A stretch of DNA of 64,000 nucleotides, taken from NCBI GenBank assembly GCA_020632995.1, contig JACKEN010000002.1, positions 310,001 to 374,000 of the forward strand. Reading direction: 5' to 3'. The notes under the pieces are model-generated. The model had not been told where the DNA came from, made no database searches, and saw only the letters and a list, made by a program, of their open reading frames with translations. This DNA comes from Deltaproteobacteria bacterium (lineage in GTDB: Bacteria; Myxococcota; Kuafuiibacteriia; Kuafuiibacteriales; Kuafuiibacteriaceae). Both the position numbers and the translations under genes were made by a program. Positions 25,259 through 33,081 of this stretch are shown piece after piece (positions within the stretch are counted from its first letter, which is position 1; every line of letters starts with the position of its first letter).

Positions 25259-25892
25259 CGACGAACCCGACGAGGAACGAGGCGTAGCGCGCCCACACCA
25301 GGCCTTCGCGCAACTCAGGCTGCGAGACGGTCCACACCAGGGCGCCTATCGGGAGCTGGAACCACACGAGCGACCACGCGAGCATCCGCCGGGGAAGCTC
25401 GCCCCCTCGCGGAAGCGACAGGCCCACCAGCACGAAGGTCAGGTGGCCCACCAGCCACTTGAGCTGACTGGCGTCGCTCCGAGCGAGGATGGTCTGGGCT
25501 TCGATCGCCACCGTCTGCTCCGCGAAGCGGAGGAGCCCGAGCAGCTGGTGGTTCTCCGAGAGGTCGAGGAGCCCCGCGCCGACGCCTCCCATGATCACGA
25601 GCGCGTGCTCTACCCTGAACCGGCGCTGGGCGAGCGTCGCCGCGAGGTAGATCGTGGCGATGGTGTAGGCCGCGATGAACAGGTCGTCGACCGCGATGAT
25701 CGCGCGCAGCCAACCTCCGTCGCGGACGAGCGCCGCCGCGTAGCGTGTGGGCGCGTCGACCCACTCGAAGCGCTGCTGGCTCACCCCCGTGAGCGCGGTG
25801 ATCGAGCAGAGCGCGGCCAGCAGCACGGCGGCGACGCCCGAGGCGCCGCGGAGGATCCGCACGTTGTCGTCATCGCTGCGGTAGACCCACAT
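25197..25892 (-). CDS. Multi-pass membrane protein, function unknown
   Basis: 231 residues with about six hydrophobic helices (for example GVAAVLLAALCSITALTGV, AAYTIATIYLAATLA, ALVIMGGVGAGLLDL, LVGHLTFVLVGLSL, FLVGFVVISLLA), so it belongs in the cytoplasmic membrane. I do not recognise the family. Possible functional residues in or near the helices are DDLFIA and DLSENHQL. The gene is convergent with the Crp/Fnr regulator and shares its last 62 bp, so transcription of one would interfere with the other. Confidence 0.7.
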   Translation of the reverse strand: MWVYRSDDDNVRILRGASGVAAVLLAALCSITALTGVSQQRFEWVDAPTRYAAALVRDGGWLRAIIAVDDLFIAAYTIATIYLAATLAQRRFRVEHALVIMGGVGAGLLDLSENHQLLGLLRFAEQTVAIEAQTILARSDASQLKWLVGHLTFVLVGLSLPRGGELPRRMLAWSLVWFQLPIGALVWTVSQPELREGLVWARYASFLVGFVVISLLAPRIAGDAGETGAPA

Positions 25893-25973
25893 GCGACGTA
25901 CGATAGGGCGCAGGCGGTTGGCCCCGCATCAACCCAGGTTAAGAGCTGGAGGCCGACGCGCGCGGCCCGCGCA

Positions 25974-28532
25974 TCAGAACGCGATGCAGGCCTGGGCCGA
26001 CGTCACCACGGTGTTGATGGGCACGATGGTGCAGGTGTTCTGGCTCGTGAAGGTCACCTGCGCCACCTTCCAGAAGGTGTTGGCGCTGCAGTTCCCCGCG
26101 TCGGTCCCGGTCAGCGGGAGCGAGATGAAGGTCTGCTGCGGCAGGATCCCCCCGCAGTAGACGTCGATGGTGACGATGCGGCCGGCCGCGGCGCCGAAGT
26201 TGTGGGCCGCGATGGTGTAGGTCCGGCCCACCTCGGGCACCTGGATGCGGGTGTTCTCGGGGCCATTGGCGGTGGTGTTGTCGAAGTCCAGCTCCGGGTT
26301 GGGGCCGGTGGAGGCGGGGAACCCGGCGCCCCAGATCGGGGTGCGGTTGCTGTAGAAGCAGTCGTCGGTGCCGTCGAACCACGGGCTGCCGGCGGTGCCG
26401 TTGTGGACGTGGAGGTCCACGTCGCCGGGGCCGTCCCAGGTCATGGTGACCTGCAGGCCCTCACCCTCGGCGGTGACCTGGGTGGTGCAACCGGCCATGC
26501 GGCCCTGGTCGTCGGTCATCGTCACCTGGATGTCGTAGACCCCCACGATGTAGGGCAGGAAGGTCTCGGTGGGCGCGTTCGGCGGGGCCGGGAGCCACTG
26601 GTTCGGGGTGCCGATGCCGCCGATCGGGGCGTTGGTGATCGCCCACGCGTAGCCGGTGATGTTGGCGCCGAGGGCGGTGCCGATCGCGCTGAGGGAGACG
26701 GGCACGCCGGCCTGGGTGGTGATCGGCGGCGGGCACTCCACCTGCACCAGGGGCTCGCCCACCCCGTACAGGAGCACGGTGGGGTTCGAGTTGTTCGGAT
26801 CCGAGATGTAGAAGCCGAGGTGGGCGCGGTCGCCGCCCGCGGCCACCGGCCGGTACTGGATCGGGACGTCGAGGTAGGCGCCGGAGGCCAGCGTCACCCC
26901 GGTCTGGGTGCCGTTCACCAGCGTGTACGCGGTGGTGGAGCCGAAGGTCGTGGGGATGATGTCGAGGTCGTTGATCAGGCAAGCGTCGTTGCCGGTGTTC
27001 TCGATGCGCACGCCCTGGGTGACGGTCTGGGTGAAGGGCACCGCGCCGAACAGGAGCTGGGTCGGGGTGATGCGGTAGGCGCAGGGGGGCAGGGCGAGGC
27101 CGCCGCCGTCCACCGCCACATCGATCTGGGGGTTCAGGGCGTCGTTGCTGAAGAAGCGGATCTGGCTGCTCACCTGGCCGGTGGTCACGGGCGAGAAGGC
27201 CGCGGTGACCACGGTGGAGCTGCCGGGGGCGAGGGTGAAGGCGGTGGCGTCGGTGCTGAACGCGCCGGTGCCAGCGACGTCGTTGTCGACCATGCTCACC
27301 ACGAGGTCCTCGAGGCCGCGGTTCTCGACCAGCAGGAGCTTGCTGTGGCTGGTGCCGACCCCGATGTCACCGAAGTGCAGGACGCTGGGCGTCACCTGGA
27401 TCGCAGGCCCGCCTGCGCGGCCGGTCAGGGTCACGAGCACCGGGTCGAGGGGACCGCCCTGGATGTGGCGGCTGGCCACCGCGAGCTCGCCGGTGGGCAT
27501 GGCCGCGGTGTCCCAGGTGGTCTGGGTCGGGGTGAAGTCGATGTCGATGTCGAGGGTGCCGCCGGGGGCCAGGGTCTGACCCCGCGACCCGCCGGGGACC
27601 AGGAACTCGCTCGCGGTGCCGGGCTCGAGGCTCCAGCTGAGGACCTCGATGTCGTCCGTGGCGACGTTGGTGCAGGTCACGGTGAGGGTCTGGGTCTGGT
27701 TCGGGGGCACGGGGCCGAACACGAGGCCGGCGGGGGCGCACTCGAGGGCCGCGGTGGTGCCCCGACCGCGCAGGTCGACTTGCACCTCGCAGAGCGGGTA
27801 GTCGCAGTTGCTCAGGGTCCAGCGGGCGCGGTCCTGGGGGGCGAGGTCGCTCGGATCGGGGCGGTAGGTCACCGGCACGGTGATGCTCGCCCCCGGGGCG
27901 AGGAGCGCGCCGGCCATGAGCGAGCCGTTGGCGTCCACCGCCACGTCGATGTCGAAGGTGCCGTTGCCCGAGCTGCTCTGGGCCTCGGGCTTGCCGTTCC
28001 GGTGGTCGGTGCTCCGGAGCACCACCGCGTCGGAGAGGCGGTTGGTGAGGGTCAGCTCGAGGGTGCGGCTGGTGCCGACGAGCACCGACCCGAAGTCCAG
28101 CGGGTTCGGGGTGATCTCGAGGCCCGAGTCCACGCCCCGGCCCCGGAGCTCGAGGGTGATGCTGGTGCCGTCGGCCAGCTCGATGTTCACCTGGACCACA
28201 TACTGGGTCTCGGAGGCCTGGAAGGGCTGAAAGGCAACCTGCACCTCCTCGGAGGTCCCGGCCGACACCGTCACCCGGTCCTGCGGGAGGATGTACTGGT
28301 ACGCGGAGCCCGAGATGTCTGCCCCGCCCTTGAAGCCGGTGATCACCACCGACCCGCGGCCGGAGTTCTTCAGCGTCACGACCTTCTTGGCGGTGACGCC
28401 GATCTGGACGTCTCCGAAGTCGATGAAGTCGGGGGCATCCAGGACGCCCTCCACCCGCCCCAGATCATTGTCGTCGTTGCAGCCGGCCAGGAAGGTCAGG
28501 GCGACGCCCAGGGCCAAGGTGAAGCGGTTCAT
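25974..28532 (-). CDS. Lipoprotein with repeated choice-of-anchor D (ASH) domains and a DUF2135-like end
   Basis: 852 residues. Signal peptide with lipobox (LTFLAGCND). About five Ig-like ASH/choice-of-anchor-D repeats follow, starting near 33, 138, 250, 370 and 480, each with a phrase such as PNPLDFGSVLVGT, SVLHFGDIGVGT or QLLFGAVPFTQT and a later VTYRPD-like strand. A PKD-like domain (about 615-705) precedes a C-terminal module (VTMTWDGPGDVDLHVHN, then YTIAAHNFGA) that resembles DUF2135. The protein should be a rigid surface lipoprotein. Such proteins are abundant in Myxococcota, and none has a clear role that I can assign here. The 81-bp gap downstream contains nothing recognisable. Confidence 0.8.
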   Translation of the reverse strand: MNRFTLALGVALTFLAGCNDDNDLGRVEGVLDAPDFIDFGDVQIGVTAKKVVTLKNSGRGSVVITGFKGGADISGSAYQYILPQDRVTVSAGTSEEVQVAFQPFQASETQYVVQVNIELADGTSITLELRGRGVDSGLEITPNPLDFGSVLVGTSRTLELTLTNRLSDAVVLRSTDHRNGKPEAQSSSGNGTFDIDVAVDANGSLMAGALLAPGASITVPVTYRPDPSDLAPQDRARWTLSNCDYPLCEVQVDLRGRGTTAALECAPAGLVFGPVPPNQTQTLTVTCTNVATDDIEVLSWSLEPGTASEFLVPGGSRGQTLAPGGTLDIDIDFTPTQTTWDTAAMPTGELAVASRHIQGGPLDPVLVTLTGRAGGPAIQVTPSVLHFGDIGVGTSHSKLLLVENRGLEDLVVSMVDNDVAGTGAFSTDATAFTLAPGSSTVVTAAFSPVTTGQVSSQIRFFSNDALNPQIDVAVDGGGLALPPCAYRITPTQLLFGAVPFTQTVTQGVRIENTGNDACLINDLDIIPTTFGSTTAYTLVNGTQTGVTLASGAYLDVPIQYRPVAAGGDRAHLGFYISDPNNSNPTVLLYGVGEPLVQVECPPPITTQAGVPVSLSAIGTALGANITGYAWAITNAPIGGIGTPNQWLPAPPNAPTETFLPYIVGVYDIQVTMTDDQGRMAGCTTQVTAEGEGLQVTMTWDGPGDVDLHVHNGTAGSPWFDGTDDCFYSNRTPIWGAGFPASTGPNPELDFDNTTANGPENTRIQVPEVGRTYTIAAHNFGAAAGRIVTIDVYCGGILPQQTFISLPLTGTDAGNCSANTFWKVAQVTFTSQNTCTIVPINTVVTSAQACIAF

Positions 28533-28560
28533 GTCTCGATAGAGTGCCCAGAGTTTCAGG

Positions 28561-28576
28561 GATCCGTCATCGGATC
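28561..28576. promoter_or_regulatory. Perfect inverted repeat upstream of the ASH-repeat lipoprotein
   Basis: GATCCG-TCAT-CGGATC is a perfect 6-bp-arm palindrome 28 bp upstream of the ATG at 28532. The position suits an operator. Short palindromes occur by chance, so confidence is low. The rest of the 119-bp gap shows no clear promoter. Confidence 0.3.
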
Positions 28577-28651
28577 ACTGGCACGCACATTGACCTACTG
28601 GTTCGGGGAGCCTTTCGCGGTCAGCGGCCCAAGAGGGTATACCCAGATACG

Positions 28652-29998
28652 CTAGCGCAGCGCGGCCAACACCTCGTCCGCGGCCCGGGCCCCGGCCTCC
28701 AGGGCGCCCTCCATGTAGCCGGTGCCCATGGTGGCGGTCTCGGTGCCCGCGAAGTGCAGGTGGTCCACCGGGGCTCGGAGGGCGCGGCCGAAGGTCGAGA
28801 GGGTGCCGGGGACGAGGTTCGCGATCGGGCAGCCGCCGGTCCAGGGCTCCTGGGCCCAGTCGACCTCGTGGTACGCGGTGGGGCGCCCCGCCTCGGGCCC
28901 GAACCAGCGCTCGAACGCGTCGAGGACGCTTCGGCGCCGCAGCTCGGCCGGCCGCTCGCTGAAGCCTCGGGCCGGCCGCCCCACCACGAAGGCGAGCAGG
29001 CAAGCCTGCTTGCCGCCGTGGGAGGTGTTGTCGAAGCTGACCGCCACCGGGCCCTGGGTGCTCACCGCGGCGCCGCTCTTGCCCTGGTCCCGCCAGAAGG
29101 GGCGCTCGTAGAGGGCGAGGCACTTCACCGTCGCCCCCATCGGCGCGCGCTGGTGGAGCTGGGCCCGCAGGGTGGGCAGCGGAGAGTCGAAGTGCATGCG
29201 CCCCATGAGGTGGGGTGGCAGGGCGAAGATCACCCGCCGCCCGCGCCAGGTGCTGCGCGCGGTGGTGAGGACCACCTCGCCACCCTCCCGGGCCACCGAC
29301 CGCACCGCCTCGCCGAGGTGGACGTGGGCGAGGCCCACCCCCTCCGCCAGGCGCTCCGCGATCTGCTGGGTGCCGCCGACCACCCGATCCTGCTGGTAGC
29401 CCCCGCTCGTCTCCACCAGCCGCATCAGGCCCCCGTTGGCCCGCAGGTAGGCGAGGAAGTGGAGCATCGAGAGCTCCCCCATGTCGGCACCGAAGACCGT
29501 GCGCACCGCCGACTGCAGGATGCCTTGCAGTTCCGGATCCCCGAGCTGCCGCTCGGCCCAGCTGTGCACGGTGGTGGCGTCGAGGGCGGCGGCCTCGGGG
29601 CTCTGCCAGGGCTGCTCGGCGTCCACCCCCTGGGTGGCGCGCTCCAGCCGCGAGAGCACCAGCTGCAGCTTCAGGAGCTTCAGGGGCGAGAGCCGCGGGA
29701 TGGTGCCGCTGTACTGGGTGACCCGGCGGCCGAGGTCGAGCACCGCCGCGCCCTCGTCCCAGGTCCGGAAGGTCTCGAGGCCGAGGCGCTCGAGGAGCGC
29801 GTACATCCGGTCCTGGCCGGGCCCCACCCACTGGCCGCCCATGTCGAAGCGATCGTGGCCGACCGCGTGGGTCCAGACCCGGCCGCCCACCCGATCCCGC
29901 GCCTCCAGGACCTCGACCGTCGCGCCCGCCGCCCGCAGGCGCTCCGCCGCCCACAGGCCGCTGAGGCCCGCGCCGACCACCAGGACGTCGCTCACCAT
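28652..29998 (-). CDS. FAD-dependent amine oxidase, monoamine-oxidase-like
   Basis: 448 residues. A Rossmann FAD-binding start (VLVVGAGLSGLWAAERL), ARDRVGGRVWT and GGQWVGPGQDRMY are followed by the C-terminal FAD block HFAGTETATMGTGYMEGALE. These blocks match animal MAO closely. C390, in EPWTGGCPIANLVPG, lines up with the Cys that carries covalent FAD in MAO (SGGC-type motif). The enzyme should oxidatively deaminate a primary amine to an aldehyde, releasing ammonia and H2O2. The C-terminal membrane anchor of animal MAO is absent, so it is probably soluble. The ATG overlaps the stop of the upstream amidase gene (TGATG), so the two are translationally coupled. Confidence 0.88.
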   Translation of the reverse strand: MVSDVLVVGAGLSGLWAAERLRAAGATVEVLEARDRVGGRVWTHAVGHDRFDMGGQWVGPGQDRMYALLERLGLETFRTWDEGAAVLDLGRRVTQYSGTIPRLSPLKLLKLQLVLSRLERATQGVDAEQPWQSPEAAALDATTVHSWAERQLGDPELQGILQSAVRTVFGADMGELSMLHFLAYLRANGGLMRLVETSGGYQQDRVVGGTQQIAERLAEGVGLAHVHLGEAVRSVAREGGEVVLTTARSTWRGRRVIFALPPHLMGRMHFDSPLPTLRAQLHQRAPMGATVKCLALYERPFWRDQGKSGAAVSTQGPVAVSFDNTSHGGKQACLLAFVVGRPARGFSERPAELRRRSVLDAFERWFGPEAGRPTAYHEVDWAQEPWTGGCPIANLVPGTLSTFGRALRAPVDHLHFAGTETATMGTGYMEGALEAGARAADEVLAALR

Positions 29999-31449
29999 CA
30001 GGCGGTCTCCCACCGGGGCGGTGGGACCCAGCCCCCGAACGCGCGCTCCAGCTCCATCGCGACCGCGATGCAGACGTGGTCGCGGCCGGGCCCAGCCACC
30101 ACCTGCACCCCGAGGGGCAGGCCGTCGGCGCTCAGGCCCAGGGGGACCTGGGTGGCGGGCAGCTCCAGCACGTTCAAGATGGCGGTGTAGACCCACTGCA
30201 GGGGCGGGAACAAGGGCATGCCGTGCCGCGGCGCGGGGGCGGGGAAGGAGGGGTAGATCATCACCCCGTCGCCGATCGCCGCCATCAGCTCCGCCCTCAG
30301 GGCGCGGCCGAGCTCGATCATGCGGGCGGTGCGCCGCGGCATCCAGAACCCGATGTTCTCGAACAGGGCGAGGATCAGGGCGGGCAGGGTATGCGGGGAG
30401 CGGCCGACGAGCCACAGGGCGAGCTGGCCCATCACCCCGGGGATGCTGCGATCGTCCAACAGGTGGCGGAACTTGTCGCGGCCCTCCGCCGCCCCGAACA
30501 TCGCGGCCCAGATGTCGAAGGAGGCCTCGAGGCCGCGGGGGCGGGCGCCCTTGATCCTGCAACCCAGCTTGCTCAAGTGCTCCACCACCCTGGCCTGGGC
30601 GCCCATGAGGTCAGGGTGGATGCGGGTGCGGCCGTTGCTCCGGATGTCGAGCACCGGGAGGCGCCCGATCTTCACCCGCTCGGGGTGCCCGAGCGGCATG
30701 GGCCGGCACGCGCGGTCCTGGCCGTCGGGGCCGGCGAGGATCTCGAGGAGCGGCATGAGATCCTCGGCCCGGCGGCACAGGGGGCCGGATGCAAGGAAGG
30801 TTGCGGCGTCGGGGCCGGCGGTCGGGAACTGGCCGGTGGTGGGGACCAGCCCGCCGGTGGCCTTGTGCCCGAACACCCCGTTGAAGAAGGCGGGCATGCG
30901 GATCGAGCCGCCCACGTCGGAGCCCAGCCCGAAGGGTGAGGCCCCCGCGCCGATGATCGCGCCCTCGCCCCCGGAGCTGCCGCCCACGATGCGATCGTGG
31001 TCGTAGGGGTTGTTGGTGCGGCCGTAGAGGCGGTTGTTGCTCTCCATCCACATGCAGAGCTCGGAGGTGTTGGTGACCCCGAGCGGGATGGCGCCCGCGT
31101 CCAGCAGCCGGGCCACGGTGGGGGCGTGCTCGGCCGCGCGGTGCGCCTTGCGGCTCACCAGCCCCGCGCTGTTGGGCATGCCCTTGAACGCGAAGCTCTC
31201 CTTGATCGTGCAGGGCACGCCGTGGAGCGGCGGGAGGAAGCGCGGATCCTCGGCCACCGCGCGATCTGCGGCGTCCGCCTCGCCGCGCGCGGCGTCGAGG
31301 CGCTCCACCACCACCGCGTTGAGATCCGGGTTCACCTCGAGCAGGCGCTGGATGTGCGCCTCCACCACCTGCCGGGAGGAGGTCTCGCCATCCCTGATCC
31401 GGCGCGCCAGCTCCACGGCGGAGAGCGCGAGAAGGGGGTCGAGGGCCAC
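29998..31449 (-). CDS. Amidase-signature hydrolase, FAAH2-like
   Basis: 483 residues from GTG 31449, which follows GGAGG by 4 nt; an in-frame extension to 31605 has no such site. The Ser-Ser-Lys triad is visible: Lys in VPCTIKESFAFKG, the first Ser in GGSSGGEGA, and the nucleophile in LGSDVGGSIRMP. The blocks PAFFNGVFGHKATGGLVP and LPLGVQVVAGPGRDH resemble fatty-acid amide hydrolase 2 more than bacterial GatA. FAAH-type enzymes cleave N-acyl amines to a fatty acid and a free amine. The next gene in the unit is an amine oxidase, consistent with a two-step pathway. There is no signal peptide. Confidence 0.85.
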   Translation of the reverse strand: MALDPLLALSAVELARRIRDGETSSRQVVEAHIQRLLEVNPDLNAVVVERLDAARGEADAADRAVAEDPRFLPPLHGVPCTIKESFAFKGMPNSAGLVSRKAHRAAEHAPTVARLLDAGAIPLGVTNTSELCMWMESNNRLYGRTNNPYDHDRIVGGSSGGEGAIIGAGASPFGLGSDVGGSIRMPAFFNGVFGHKATGGLVPTTGQFPTAGPDAATFLASGPLCRRAEDLMPLLEILAGPDGQDRACRPMPLGHPERVKIGRLPVLDIRSNGRTRIHPDLMGAQARVVEHLSKLGCRIKGARPRGLEASFDIWAAMFGAAEGRDKFRHLLDDRSIPGVMGQLALWLVGRSPHTLPALILALFENIGFWMPRRTARMIELGRALRAELMAAIGDGVMIYPSFPAPAPRHGMPLFPPLQWVYTAILNVLELPATQVPLGLSADGLPLGVQVVAGPGRDHVCIAVAMELERAFGGWVPPPRWETA

Positions 31450-31757
31450 GGGTCCTCCGGATATCAGAACGAGCCCGTGCCGCGCCATCGCGCGCCCGTG
31501 CAATGTGGGCCTTAGCGACCAGCGGCCCATCCGGGCCGGCCCGTGATGTCCCACCCGGTGCGACTGAGCCCACAGGGTTGGGGTATGCGCATGTGAGATG
31601 CACACCGGCGCTGTTCATTGGTCGCGCCGGTGCCCCAGGTGCACTGCACCCCGGGTCGGTCCGAGGCCGGCCTCGCCCCCGATCGAGTTGGCCCGCCGGT
31701 TGCTCTTGTCCGCTGCGTACGGCCACCGCGCCGCGAACACGGAGAAGGAGAACAGAC
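31450..31757. promoter_or_regulatory. Divergent promoter region (308 bp, no gene)
   Basis: This gap separates the leftward amidase unit from the rightward calcium-repeat gene. It contains the near-palindrome TGCGCAT-GTGAG-ATGCACA (31586-31604, one mismatch in 7-bp arms), a perfect GGTGC-ACT-GCACC palindrome (31638-31650), and the strong ribosome site AAGGAG (31745-31750) for the rightward gene. I see no convincing sigma-70 or sigma-54 promoter. Confidence 0.4.
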
Positions 31758-32972
31758 ATGTTCGTGAACAACACCCCCCACCACCCCATGGCCCACCTCG
31801 CACAGAACCTCTCCCAGCAGCTGGGCGGGGCGATCGACCCCCAGTCCATCATGATGCTGCTCAAGCTGGTGCGCTCCATGCGCGGGGGCCAGGCGCAGGG
31901 CGGCTTGCCGCAGGGTGGCCTGCCCCAGGGCGCCGCGCCCGCCGGCGCGGGGCTCCCATCAGGCGGCTTTGGTGCGGGCGGGGCCGCGGGGCTGTGCGGC
32001 GGGATGAGCGCTGGCCAGCGCCAGCAGATGCACCAGCTCCGCCGGCTCCTCGGGCCGCACTTCAAGCCGCTGTTCAAGCAGGCGATGTGCGGCCAGCTCG
32101 ACCCGACCCAGGCCTGCCAGCCCCCGGCGCAGGCTCCGGTCTGCAAGCCGGTGTGCAAGCCGGTCTGCGCTCCGCCGCCCCAGCCGAGCGCTCAGCCGGT
32201 CTGCGCGCCCCCCGCCAACACCTGCAACCAGGTGATCAAGGGGGAGGAGAAGGGCGGCTGGCTGGCCAAGCACGGGGGCTACAAGAAGCTGAAGGACGGC
32301 TCGATGGAGATCACGTCGGGCAAGTACAAGGGCTGCACCGCGGTGCCCGCCGGCAAGGGGACCTTCAACGTCATCGGGGCCAACGGCCAGCAGCAGGGCG
32401 TGTTCAAGGCGCCCAAGGGCAAGGACAAGATCGCCTCGCCCCTCACCTTCGACCTGAACGGCGACGGCAAGGTCTCGACCACCGGGGTGAAGGACGGCAA
32501 GAAGTTCGACATCAACGGCGACGGCAAGCTCGACCAGACCGCGTGGGCGGGGAAGGGCGACGGCGTCCTCGCGTTCGACGGCAACAAGAACGGCAAGGTG
32601 GGCGAGGACGGCAAGGAGCTCCTCGGCAACAACTCCGACGTCGACGGCGACGGCAAGGCGGACGGGCACGCCAACGGCTTCGAGGCCCTCAAGGCCCTCG
32701 CCACCAAGCACCTCGGCTTCGAGGCGGTGCAGGACGGCAAGCTGGACCAGTGGGAGCTCCAGCGCCTCGAGCAGCAGACCGGGCTCTCGATGCTGGTCGA
32801 CGGCCAGAAGAAGGGCCTGGCCGAGCTCGGCATCTCCGAGGTCGACCTGGGCTACACCGAGGCGGGCAAGAACGCCGACGGCAACGGGAACGAGCACCGC
32901 CAGGTGGGGGCGGGCTTCGTCCGAAACGGCCAGGTGGGCAAGGTGAACGACGTCTGGTTCCAGTACCAGTAG
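31758..32972 (+). CDS. Calcium-binding-repeat protein, RTX-associated type, no signal peptide
   Basis: 404 residues; ATG 31758 follows AAGGAG by 7 nt. The N-terminus (1-60) is helical, followed by tandem GGLPQ repeats and a helical patch (100-118). A Cys/Pro stretch (about 120-155, CKPVCKPVCAPP) comes next. Residues 230-330 carry DLNGDGKV, DINGDGKL, FDGNKNGKVGEDGKELLGNN and DVDGDGKADG, each a DxNxDG calcium loop. The order of these loops, with W-x-GKGDGVLAFD between, matches the conserved segment near the C-terminus of many large RTX exoproteins. No Sec signal or lipobox is visible, so export would need a type I, III or other route. A strong hairpin follows the stop. Confidence 0.7.
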   Translation: MFVNNTPHHPMAHLAQNLSQQLGGAIDPQSIMMLLKLVRSMRGGQAQGGLPQGGLPQGAAPAGAGLPSGGFGAGGAAGLCGGMSAGQRQQMHQLRRLLGPHFKPLFKQAMCGQLDPTQACQPPAQAPVCKPVCKPVCAPPPQPSAQPVCAPPANTCNQVIKGEEKGGWLAKHGGYKKLKDGSMEITSGKYKGCTAVPAGKGTFNVIGANGQQQGVFKAPKGKDKIASPLTFDLNGDGKVSTTGVKDGKKFDINGDGKLDQTAWAGKGDGVLAFDGNKNGKVGEDGKELLGNNSDVDGDGKADGHANGFEALKALATKHLGFEAVQDGKLDQWELQRLEQQTGLSMLVDGQKKGLAELGISEVDLGYTEAGKNADGNGNEHRQVGAGFVRNGQVGKVNDVWFQYQ

Positions 32973-32993
32973 TCTGGCCGCATACGTTCTCTG

Positions 32994-33033
32994 CCCCCCG
33001 GGGCGCCTGACGTGGGGTGGGCGCCTCGGGGGG
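32994..33033 (+). terminator. Strong GC hairpin after the calcium-repeat gene
   Basis: CCCCCCGGGGCGCC (32994-33007) pairs with GGCGCCTCGGGGGG (33020-33033) at 13 of 14 positions over a 12-nt loop, starting 21 bp after the stop at 32972. No T run follows, as is common in very GC-rich genomes. It separates the gene from the hybrid kinase at 33082. Confidence 0.6.
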
Positions 33034-33081
33034 GTCTACACTTGAGAAGAGAACCGCCGATGAGCAGGGGGAGAGCACCGA

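Noticed and set aside
28579..28594. Rightward sigma-54-like sequence TGGCACGCACATTGAC
   Set aside because: The -24 half is perfect but -12 is TTGA, and downstream lies only the 3' end of the leftward amine-oxidase gene. Without a gene to drive it is most likely chance.
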